Positions 13,301-25,300 of a stretch of 64,000 nt of DNA are shown here, piece by piece. A program made the position numbers and the translations under genes. Within the stretch, counting starts at the first letter, position 1. Each line of letters starts with the position of its first letter. The stretch is taken from contig NC_088305.1 in the NCBI RefSeq assembly GCF_032854445.1, positions 10,669,606 to 10,733,605 on the forward strand, in the 5' to 3' direction. The notes below the pieces were generated by a model. The model made no database searches and had not been told where the DNA came from. It worked only from the letters and a program-made list of their open reading frames with translations. Source of the DNA: Liolophura sinensis (taxonomy: Eukaryota > Mollusca > Polyplacophora > Chitonida > Chitonidae).

Positions 13301-16300
13301 AATTATTGTGTATGTTTCTGAGTCAAATAAATAAATGAAAAAGCAGGTAAATAAACTGAGTAAATGTGATGTGTGTTTAAGTTCTTGGCCCTGGGCACTC
13401 ACTGGGGGATGATTCATATCCTGGACCATGCTGGCAACAACATCAGGAGCAAGGAAATAGCAGCTGTAGGTTAAGTCAGTGCTGTTATCACAGTCATCAT
13501 CACCATTATCATTCATTGCAGGCATTATCTTCATCATCAAACCACCATCATTATTGTCATCACCTATATCAATCATTACCACCATCATCATTATCATCAT
13601 CATTGCCGTCATAGATTTAACTGTTTGTAATAGAAATACGCTGATTCCTCAGCCTTTTCTCATACGAAAGTGCATCTTCAGTGAAATTTTTTGCACATTT
13701 TTGGAGCCAAAACTACATCGGGTGGATTGGCCAGTTTGAGGGCTTCACCTAAAGTATAATTTTATCAGTCTACACATAATAATTCTTCAGAATGTGCTTG
13801 AATGAAAATCTTACAAATGCACGGAAAAGTTGAACAATTATAATAAGTGGCATATTTTTGGCGTGGCAAGTCTGCCTTTGAAATTCAGTGTTTTCTGTTA
13901 ATACTTAGATCCAGGAGGGTTTAAAATGAGAACAACTACTTCAGAACGTGTTTAGTTTTACTGTTACAGCATTAGGCATCAATCAAAACTTATAAACAAA
14001 TGAATAAATACTGAGGCGTCTTCTATTTGAAATTTTTTTCAGCACACTACAACAGTGAACCAAATCAGTATTGATGATGCTGGGGATTTCATGGCCAGCT
14101 GTTCAGATGATGGTCGGGTGAGTGTCTGCAGGCGAAGAAAACTTTCTATCCCTGATCAAAATCTTGTTACTCAAAAAGGAAAGGCAGGTTCAATCCCAAC
14201 TTTGGGCATGGAGTTTGTAGATTCCATCACTCTCACTCTTGTGGGTCCTCAGCAGCATTAATCTTATAGGACTAGGTTTGCCAGCAACTTGCGGATGGCC
14301 ATGGGTTTGCCCTGGGCTCTTCCCGGTTTCCTCCCACCATAATGCTGGCCGCCGTTGTATAAGTGAAATATTCTTGAGTACGGCGTAAAACATCAATCAA
14401 TCAAATAAATAAATAAATCTTGTAGGAATGTTTGTTCCTTGAATATCACTTGGTTTCTACCAAAATGGTGTGGGTATCTGTAGGACTATGACACACCTGA
14501 GAATGGCTGTAAGTAAATTGCCAAAGGTCAGTTGTTTACCCCAGGAACAGCACTTTGGTTTCCTCCTGCCATAGAACCGATCGCCTTCACATAAATAATA
14601 ATATTTACATAATTATGATGCCTGTGATATTTATTTGTGCTTATGATGTTTAAACCAGAACTTATTCCTGTGTTACAGTTCTTTTTTTAGCTGTTTTTAA
14701 TTAGAAAATTGTAATGAAGGAATATGTTATTGAACATTCAACATTTCCACATTTATGCAAATTTATGATACTTCTTTGCAGGTTGTAATAACAGGTCTGT
14801 ACACGGAGAGCAACAATCAAACTGTGAACTTTGACCGTCCAATCAAAGCCGTGGCTGTGGATCCACTGTTCTTCAAAGCTGGCAGCGGAAAGCATTACGT
14901 CACTGGAGATGACAAGGTACATGTACATTTAGATCTAGATTAATATGGAAATTTTTTATAAATTCATCCATTTCTTTTCCTAATGACAGAAGTCAAGATG
15001 AAGTGCTTTAGTTTTATTTTCGAAGGAGACAAATGTGTGCAAGAGATTTTTTTTCATTCTTTATCTTCTCCACATGGTAATAAAATGAAATTTTTATTTT
15101 GTTGAATCCATAAAGTAATAATTTGCACCCTGGGAGGCATCTGGATTTGTATCTGTCTGTCAGTGTGTGTGTGAGTATGCATATAGGGCTACTCTGAAAT
15201 TTGGATTCACACTCTTTGAACACAATGTTGATGTCCTGATTAGGAAAATCTTGATTTTTGTTTCATTTTTTAACAATCCCTCCCCCCACCACCCCACACA
15301 CGCGTTTTGCAGATTTTGGACTTGCATGTTCGTTCAGTTAGGTTTGAGCCTTACATTTGTGAGAGGTCGAAACTTCCCAGTACATGTGTGTGTGTGTTTA
15401 TGTTTGACAAAATTAACTTAAACTACAAAAGAGTTTTTATAAAGTTGAAGTGTAATAAACAAATACCAAACATGTGACGACGCTGTATTTGTTTTGCTTG
15501 TTTTTGTTGTAGTTGATACTAAATGAGAAGGGTTTCCTCAACCGCCACAAGACAAATGTACTGCATCAAGGGGAAGGACCAATCAGGAGTGTCAAGTGGA
15601 AGTCACATTTCATAGCCTGGGCCAATGATGTGGTGAGAACATGATTCATTTACATATTTCTCCCATTTGAACTGTGTTTAGTCTGTAGCTTCTGTAAATA
15701 CAATGTTCAGAGTTTCGTTGATAAGAGTGAGTGAGTGAGTGAGTGCTTGGAGTTTCACGTCGCGGTCCACAATTTTTCAGTCATATGACGACAAAGGAAT
15801 CCTTAGGGTGTATGTAATGTACCTCCTTGTTGCAGGACGGATTTCCACCGCTCTTTTATCTAGTGCAGCTTCACCGAGACGCCTTATGGAAGGCAAGTAA
15901 GTCGCCCTGCCCAAGCCATTATACTGATACTGGTCAACTAGTCGTTGCACTATGCCCTTCATGCTGAACACCAAGCGAGGAAGTTACAGCTTTCTCTTTT
16001 AAACTCTTAGGTGTGACTCGACCCAGGATTGATCCTGCATCTACCAACTGTGCTATTTGGGCTGGTTCCCTGGATAAGAAATAATGAATTCAGTGCAACA
16101 ATAATCATGCAATAAGCTGTTAGCTCAGCAGACTTCATAGAAAATTTTTGAAAACATACCTTCTTGTATTTCAGGGGGTGAAAGTATACGACATGAGCTC
16201 ACGGACAAGAATCACTCATATTGCCAAGGATCACAGGTGATCTCCCTTTGTTGAGGAGCTCTTCACTGTTTTAAAAATACTGTCACTATTTTAAAAATGA

Positions 16301-19300
16301 AGCCCACAAAACCATATACTGACCCTTATTAGCTAGTTTCAAAGGAACAGTGTAATGTTGTTGCATTTGAAGCCTTTTAACCGCTCGACTACCAGACTTT
16401 CTGCCGGATACTAGATATTTTGAGATAGACAATGTTTTGAGAGACTATCTTAACCTTGATAGGATCATTTTTCACAAAAGCTGTAAATTTGACGAAATTA
16501 AAATCTTTAGGTTTCGTGTAAATTCCAAAATAATTTGATAATTTAAGAATGACAAGGGAGATATTTATGTGTAGCCTACAGGCTTGAGTAAGGAAGATTC
16601 ATTTTGACCAATGAAATGTTTTGGTACAGCCACCGCTCCGACATGTACCGCTGTAATCTTGCCTGGAAAGATGACAGAACTCTGCTGATTGGCTGGGCAA
16701 ATGGAATTAAGGTCTGTGATGCTGTGTTTACTCTCTTTCTAACTGGGAATTAATGGTGGTTCTGAAACATAACCTAAAATTGAACCCATTTTGTTGCTGA
16801 AACTCACATTTTTCCAGTAGAATATCATCCTGCCTTCCAGACAAACATCAAAACACCTTTCTAAGGTCGACAGAACACTCATAAGCAAACAAGAAGACTA
16901 ATTTGGTCATGGAAAAATTTATAGGACAAATACTGTATTAGCCTAATTCAAATCTCTGCTGTGTTTGAATTATATGTTTTGTTATTTATAAATCTGATCG
17001 ATGTTTACTTTTATACATATGGATTTACTGAGCTCTTTGTAGGCCTAGTTTTTGAGCCAGTGAAAGGATTGTTACATTTTTGTCTCCTGAGAAGGGATTT
17101 AAATGTTGAACCAAAATTTGACATTCGACTATTCACAATTGCCTGTGCGGGGGCCTCAGTGGCCAAAGGACAGCGCAATGACTCAGGAGCCTTCCACCAA
17201 TGCAACTCATACTGGCTTCCAGCAACCTGCCGATGGTCGTGGGTTTCCCTTGGGCTCTGTCTCCCACCATAATGCTGACCACCGTCGAATAAGTGAAATG
17301 TTCTTGAGTACGGCATAAAACACCAATCAAGTAAATAAATAAATACAATTGCCTGTGCCAAAATTAAAATTGCTTTGTGATTTATTTAACCACACCGTCA
17401 ACAGTGAAAGTATTACCAGTATCAACCAGTTGTTAACGTCGCAGACTAAAGGGAGACTACCCTGTTGTTTCAGTAGGCCTGTACATTTGAATGTAATTAG
17501 ATCAGGTAATAGTAGGTCTAAGAGTGATGTGCATATCCACTAAGTGAGGGAACTACATCAGTTACAAATAATTAGACCAATTTTTAAGATAAATTTTGGT
17601 ACAAATTCACAAATGAATGAAGAAAATTATCATTGTCTAATTATCTATTGACAGATTTAGCCAGACACAATACAGTTATTGAGCATGGCTAGTGTGCAGT
17701 CTTCCATGTGTAGTTGTCGTTATTACAATGTAATATGGCCGCTGTGTCTCGTTACCAGGTGTGCGTTGTCAAGGAGCGGGCTCAGGATGATATTAGAGAT
17801 TTGCCGAGCAGATACGTCGAGATAAGTGAGTCATTACTGCTGATTATCCGCTCATTAAAACCATCTCAGATACGACTTTAGAGAAGTTCATTTCTTTTTA
17901 TTATGCTCCCTTGTGTACAGGTTTTTAATAAATAATGTTTTTGAACTAAAAATATATATTTTGCTATACTGGGAAGTTGTGGGAAATATTTTTTGTTCGT
18001 AAGGGTGACAGTGGAGAGTATTCTGGAACTAACTAGACTGTCTTGAGTTACCGTGGTTACGGGGCAAACTCACTTGCTTTATATAACCGCTTTGGCGATT
18101 CATACACCACAGGTTGTAGTGTGATCCTGCAAAATGAAATAGCTTGAAAAAGGTGAGATTTGTTGTTTTCGCAATTCAATCCCACAATGAGTTAGGTCAC
18201 ACATTTAAATCCATCTTCTGGCCAAGGTAAGCACTCCAGCAAGGCGCAATGACCCAGAAACCTCTCACCAGTGTGGCCGCTGTGAGTCCAGCTCATGCTG
18301 GCTTCCTCTGTGGCCGTACATGGGAAGGTCTTCCAACAACCTGCAAATGTTTGTGTGTCTCCCCCATCATGGGTGTGAAATATTCTTGAATACAGCGTAA
18401 AACACCAATCAATTGATAAATATATACACACAGGAGCTGATCAAATCAGGATGCATTTTATGTGAAGCTACAAATGCTTTTTTGCTTGAGTTCAAAGTTG
18501 ACACCCACTAGCCAAACAATCTAGTCAGCCTCTTTGTTGATCACTACATGTTGCCCATTCGAATCCATCTCCCACTGGCTCGACTGCAGCCTGAAGTTAG
18601 GGGTTTGTCAGGTACCTGGTGAGATGGTGTGGTTTCCTCACCACAGAGTTCCTTTTTTGGCAAGATTCTTGTCATCAAGCCAAATAATCTTCAGGGTTCG
18701 TATTGTTGTTTCAGCTGCCATGTTCAAGTTGGAAAGTTACATCTGTGGCATTGCTCCCCTGGGGGGTAACCTGGTGGTGCTAATGTATGACAGGGAGGTG
18801 CAGTTAGAGGTAAGCTGGGTTGTTACAGTTGTGGTATTGCTCCCCTGGGAGGTAACCTGGTGGTGCTAATGTATGACAGGGAGGTGCAGTTAGTTATGCT
18901 GGGGAGTTACAGTTGTGGTATTGCTCCCTTGGGGGTAACCTGGTGGTGCTAATGTATGACAGGGAGGTGCAGTTAGAGGTAAGCTGGGGAGTTACAGTTG
19001 TGGTATTGCTCCCCTGGGGGGCAACCTGGTTGTGCTAATGTATGACAGGGAGGTGCAGTTAGAGGTAAGCTGGAGAGTTACAGTTGTGGTATTGCTCCCC
19101 TGGGGGTAACCTGGTGGTGCTAATGTATGACAGGGAGGTGCAGTTAGAGGTAAACTGGAGAGTTACAGTTGTGGTATTGCTCCCCTGGGGGGCAACCTGG
19201 TTGTGCTAATGTATGACAGGGAGGTGCAGTTAGAGGTAAGCTGGAGAGTTACAGTTGTGGTATTGCTCCCCTGGGGGGCAACCTGGTGGTGCTAATGTAT

Positions 19301-22300
19301 GACAGGGAGGTGCAGTTAGAGGTAAGCTGGAGAGTTACAGTTGTGGTATTGCTCCCCTGGGGGGTAACCTGGTGGTGCTAATGTATGACAGGGAGGTGCA
19401 GTTAGAGGTAAGCTGGAGAGTTACAGTTGTGGCATTGCTCCCCTGGGGGGCAACCTGGTTGTGCTAATGTATGACAGGGAGGTGCAGTTAGAGGTAAGCT
19501 GGAGAGTTACAGTTGTGGTATTGCTCCCCTGGGGGCAACCTGGTTGTGCTAATGTATGACAGGGAGGTGTAGTTAGAGGTAAGCTGGGGAGTTACAGTTG
19601 TGGCATTGCTCCCCTGGGGGGCAACCTGGTGGTGCTAATGTATGACAGGGAGGTGCAGTTAGAGGTAAGCTGGAGAGTTACAGTTGTGGCATTGCTCCCC
19701 TGGGGGTAACCTGGTTGTGCTAATGTATGACAGGGAGGTGCAGTTAGAGGTAAGCTGGGGAGTTACAGTTGTGGTATTGCTCCCCTGGGGGGCAACCTGG
19801 TGGTGCTAATGTATGACAGGGAGGTGCGGATAGAGGTAAGCTGGAGAGTTACAGTTGTGGTATTGCTCCCCTGGGGGTAACCTGGTTGTGCTAATGTATG
19901 ACAGGGAGGTGCAGTTAGAGGTAAGCTGGGGAGTTACAGTTGTGGTATTGCTCCCCTGGGGGTAACCTGGTTGTGCTAATGTATGACAGGGAGGTGCAGT
20001 TAGAGGTAAGCTGGGTTGTTACAGTTGTGGTATTGCTCCCCTGGGAGGTAACCTGGTGGTGCTAATGTATGACAGGGAGGTGCAGTTAGAGGTAAGCTGG
20101 GGAGTTACAGTTGTGGTATTGCTCCCCTGGGAGGTAACCTGGTGGTGATAATGTATGACAGGGAGGTGCAGTTAGAGGTAAGCTGGGGAGTTACAGTTGT
20201 GGAATTGCTCCCCTGGGAGGTAACCTGGTGGTGCTAATGTATGACAGGGAGGTGCAGTTAGAGGTAAGCTGGGTTGTTACAGTTGTGGCATTGCTCCCCT
20301 GGGGGGCAACCTGGTTGTGCTAATGTATGACAGGGAGGTGCAGTTAGAGGTAAGCTGGGTTGTTACAGTTGTGGTATTGCTCCCCTGGGGGTAACCTGGT
20401 GGTGCTAATGTATGACAGGGAGGTGCAGTTAGAGGTAAGCTGGAGAGTTACAGTTGTGGTATTGCTCCCCTGGGAGGTAACCTGGTGGTGCTAATGTATG
20501 ACAGGGAGGTGCAGTTAGAGGTAAGCTGGGGAGTTACAGTTGTGGTATTGCTCCCCTGGGAGGTGACCTGGTGGTGCTAATGTATGACAGGGAGGTGCAG
20601 TTAGAGGTAAGCTGGGGAGTTACAGTTGTGGTATTGCTCCCCTGGGAGGTAACCTGGTTGTGATAATGTATGACAGGGAGGTGCAGTTAGAGGTAAGCTG
20701 GGGAGTTACAGTTGTGGTATTGCTCCCCTGGGAGGTAACCTGGTGGTGCTAATGTATGACAGGGAGGTGCAGTTAGAGGTAAGCTGGGTTGTTACAGTTG
20801 TGGCATTGCTCCCCTGGGGGGCAACCTGGTGGTGCTAATGTATGACAGGGAGGTGCAGTTAGAGGTAAGCTGGAGAGTTACAGTTGTGGCATTGCTCCCC
20901 TGGGGGGCAACCTGGTTGTGCTAATGTATGACAGGGAGGTGCAGTTAGAGGTAAGCTGGAGAGTTACAGTTGTGGTATTGCTCCCCTGGGGGCAACCTGG
21001 TTGTGCTAATGTATGACAGGGAGGTGTAGTTAGAGGTAAGCTGGGGAGTTACAGTTGTGGCATTGCTCCCCTGGGGGGCAACCTGGTGGTGCTAATGTAT
21101 GACAGGGAGGTGCAGTTAGAGGTAAGCTGGAGAGTTACAGTTGTGGCATTGCTCCCCTGGGGGTAACCTGGTTGTGCTAATGTATGACAGGGAGGTGCAG
21201 TTAGAGGTAAGCTGGGGAGTTACAGTTGTGGTATTGCTCCCCTGGGGGGCAACCTGGTGGTGCTAATGTATGACAGGGAGGTGCGGATAGAGGTAAGCTG
21301 GAGAGTTACAGTTGTGGTATTGCTCCCCTGGGGGTAACCTGGTTGTGCTAATGTATGACAGGGAGGTGCAGTTAGAGGTAAGCTGGGGAGTTACAGTTGT
21401 GGTATTGCTCCCCTGGGGGTAACCTGGTTGTGCTAATGTATGACAGGGAGGTGCAGTTAGAGGTAAGCTGGGTTGTTACAGTTGTGGTATTGCTCCCCTG
21501 GGAGGTAACCTGGTGGTGCTAATGTATGACAGGGAGGTGCAGTTAGAGGTAAGCTGGAGAGTTACAGTTGTGGTATTGCTCCCCTGGGAGGTAACCTGGT
21601 GGTGATAATGTATGACAGGGAGGTGCAGTTAGAGGTAAGCTGGGGAGTTACAGTTGTGGTATTGCTCCCCTGGGAGGTAACCTGGTGGTGCTAATGTATG
21701 ACAGGGAGGTGCAGTTAGAGGTAAGCTGGGTTGTTACAGTTGTGGCATTGCTCCCCTGGGGGGCAACCTGGTTGTGCTAATGTATGACAGGGAGGTGCAG
21801 TTAGAGGTAAGCTGGGTTGTTACAGTTGTGGTATTGCTCCCCTGGGGGTAACCTGGTGGTGCTAATGTATGACAGGGAGGTGCAGTTAGAGGTAAGCTGG
21901 AGAGTTACAGTTGTGGTATTGCTCCCCTGGGGGTAACCTGGTGGTGCTAATGTATGACAGGGAGGTGCAGTTAGAGGTAAGCTGGGGAGTTACAGTTGTG
22001 GTATTGCTCCCCTGGGAGGTGACCTGGTGGTGCTAATGTATGACAGGGAGGTGCAGTTAGAGGTAAGCTGGGGAGTTACAGTTGTGGTATTGCTCCCCTG
22101 GGAGGTAACCTGGTGGTGCTAATGTATGACAGGGAGGTGCAGTTAGAGTTATGCTGGGGAGTTACAGTTGTGGTATTGCTCCCCTGGGGGTAACCTGGTG
22201 GTGCTAATGTATGACAGGGAGGTGCAGTTAGAGTTATGCTGGGGAGTTACAGTTGTGGTAATGCTCCCCTGGGGGTAACCTGGTGGTGCTAATGTATGAC

Positions 22301-25300
22301 AGGGAGGTGCAGTTAGAGGTAAGCTGGAGAGTTACAGTTGTGGTATTGCTCCCCTGGGAGGTAACCTGGTGGTGCTAATGTATGACAGGGAGGTGCAGTT
22401 AGAGGTAAGCTGGGGAGTTACAGTTGTGGTATTGCTCCCCTGGGAGGTGACCTGGTGGTGCTAATGTATGACAGGGAGGTGCAGTTAGAGTTAAGCTGGG
22501 GAGTTACAGTTGTGGTATTGCTCCCCTGGGAGGTAACCTGGTTGTGATAATGTATGACAGGGAGGTGCAGTTAGTTATGCTGGGGAGTTACAGTTGTGGT
22601 ATTGCTCCCCTGGGAGGTAACCTGGTGGTGCTAATGTATGACAGGGAGGTGCAGTTAGAGGTAAGCTGGGTTGTTACAGTTGTGGCATTGCTCCCCTGGG
22701 GGGCAACCTGGTGGTGCTAATGTATGACAGGGAGGTGCAGTTAGAGGTAAGCTGGAGAGTTACAGTTGTGGCATTGCTCCCCTGGGGGGCAACCTGGTTG
22801 TGCTAATGTATGACAGGGAGGTGCAGTTAAAGGTAAGCTGGAGAGTTACAGTTGTGGTATTGCTCCCCTGGGGGCAACCTGGTTGTGCTAATGTATGACA
22901 GGGAGGTGTAGTTAGAGGTAAGCTGGGGAGTTACAGTTGTGGCATTGCTCCCCTGGGGGGCAACCTGGTGGTGCTAATGTATGACAGGGAGGTGCAGTTA
23001 GAGGTAAGCTGGAGAGTTACAGTTGTGGCATTGCTCCCCTGGGGGTAACCTGGTTGTGCTAATGTATGACAGGGAGGTGCAGTTAGAGGTAAGCTGGGGA
23101 GTTACAGTTGTGGTATTGCTCCCCTGGGGGGCAACCTGGTGGTGCTAATGTATGACAGGGAGGTGCGGATAGAGGTAAGCTGGAGAGTTACAGTTGTGGT
23201 ATTGCTCCCCTGGGGGTAACCTGGTTGTGCTAATGTATGACAGGGAGGTGCAGTTAGAGGTAAGCTGGGGAGTTACAGTTGTGGTATTGCTCCCCTGGGG
23301 GTAACCTGGTTGTGCTAATGTATGACAGGGAGGTGCAGTTAGAGGTAAGCTGGGTTGTTACAGTTGTGGTATTGCTCCCCTGGGAGGTAACCTGGTGGTG
23401 CTAATGTATGACAGGGAGGTGCAGTTAGAGGTAAGCTGGAGAGTTACAGTTGTGGTATTGCTCCCCTGGGAGGTAACCTGGTGGTGATAATGTATGACAG
23501 GGAGGTGCAGTTAGAGGTAAGCTGGGGAGTTACAGTTGTGGTATTGCTCCCCTGGGAGGTAACCTGGTGGTGCTAATGTATGACAGGGAGGTGCAGTTAG
23601 AGGTAAGCTGGGTTGTTACAGTTGTGGCATCGCTCCCCTGGGGGGCAACCTGGTTGTGCTAATGTATGACAGGGAGGTGCAGTTAGAGGTAAGCTGGGTT
23701 GTTACAGTTGTGGTATTGCTCCCCTGGGGGTAACCTGGTGGTGCTAATGTATGACAGGGAGGTGCAGTTAGAGGTAAGCTGGGTTGTTACAGTTGTGGTG
23801 TTGCTCCACTGGGGGGGTAACCTGGGGGTGCTAATGTATGACAGGGAGGTGCAGTTAGAGTTATGCTGGGGAGTTACAGTTGTGGTATTGCTCCCCTGGG
23901 AGGTAACCTGGTGGTGCTAATGTATGACAGGGAGGTGCAGTTAGAGGTAAGCTGGGGAGTTACAGTTGTGGTATTTAACATGTACATTTAGTGCAGTGCT
24001 GCCTGGCCTAGTGTCATTATTGTGTGACCTAATGGAGCTACACATCTCGTGTCTTTAGTTACACTACAAATGTATGAGCTTTGGCATTGAGACTGGTTAC
24101 CTTCCAGTAAATGTTAATTTAATTTGGCTGCATCATCAACGAATTTATTTATTTATGTTAACCTTAACCTGTATTCATGAATATTGAATCACCATTGAAA
24201 GCTACATGCATTAAGTAAAACTCAAGAAGTGAAATCAACAAGCAGATAATGCGCTTACTTTACTGTGTTCAAGGGAGGTAAGCCAGTAGCGAATCGTCCT
24301 CATTTGATAGTAGTGGAGCCAAAGATGGGGGACTACGTGGAGCTGTCTAACGACGCGCTGTCTATTCGGGGTTTTACTGAGTATAGGTGCAACGACTACC
24401 ATCTGGGTAATTAACCTTAGTTATTCGTCAACTTAATTCATTTACCTGAATTCCTCTCCTTTTTTTCTCACATGAAATTTTGCTTTCTGTGCCATTGATG
24501 CACATTTTTAATTTGATATTGGAGATGAAACTACATTGGTTGGGTTGACCGTTTTCAGGGGTTGACAAAAAGTCAATGCAGAATATAGCCTTCAGAATAT
24601 GCTTGAATAAACACCTTGCAAACATGTGAAAAGGTTGAAGAATTACAATACTCCTGGAAAGAGAATATACTGGAGAATGGTCTGAAATTCTAATGTAAGT
24701 GATTCAAGTATTTGGATGGAGAAGCACTTTCAGCAAAGTTTGTGCAAATTGATCAGCAACCTGCGGATGGCCAAGGGTTCCCCCTGAGCTCTGTCAGGTT
24801 TCCTCCCACCAGAATGCTGGCTGCTGTCATATAAGTGAAATATTCGGCATCAGTACAGCATAAAACACAAATCAAATTATCTCTTGTGTTACTTTACAGA
24901 GTGTATTTCAGAAGAGAGCCTGTTCTACATTGTCAGCCCGAAAGATGTGGTTGTGTCAAAGTTACGTGATCAGGATGACCATATAAGCTGGCTTCTAGAT
25001 CACGAGATGTTTGAGGTAAGGGGACATAACCCTACGCACTTTCGTGGTTCAGTAAGCTCTGGTTGTATCAAAGTTACGTGATCAGGATGACCATATAAGC
25101 TGGCTTCTAGATCACGAGATGTTTGAGGTAAGGGGACATAACCCTACGCACCTTCGTGGTTCAGTTAACTCTGGTTGTATCAAAGTTACGTGATCAGGAT
25201 GACCATATAAGCTGGCTTCTAGATCACGAGATGTTTGAGGTAAGGGGACATAACCCTACGCACCTTCGTGGTTCAGTAAGCTCTGGTTGTATCAAAGCTA

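Larger units (their letters stand above)
11624..25015 (+). other. VPS41: VPS41 N-terminal acidic tract and WD40-like propeller exons 2-13
   Basis: Residues about 7-386. Exon 2 is a Glu/Asp/Ser-rich tract (EEGEEEDSEDESEE) that precedes the propeller in this family. Exons 3-11 carry the blades: FLALGTHWGMIHILD, NQISIDDAGDFMASCSDDGR, FDRPIKAVAVDP, GPIRSVKWKSHFIAWAND, GVKVYDM, LAWKDDRTLLIGWANGIKV and the conserved DLPSRYVEI. Exon 12 (GGKPVANRPHL...ALSIRGF) and exon 13 (SLFYIVSPKDVVVSKLRDQ) finish the propeller and lead into the solenoid. In VPS41 this N-terminal half binds vesicle-side partners such as Rab effectors and AP-3 (family knowledge). Exons 11 and 13 are each followed directly by tandem copies of their own 3' ends. 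Confidence 0.9.

Noticed and set aside
23699-23920. Open frame at the end of the exon-11 array
   Set aside because: Composed of array copies in shifted frames; not an independent gene.
18796-23973. CRISPR-like array
   Set aside because: Units are contiguous exon-derived copies without unique spacers, in an animal gene.
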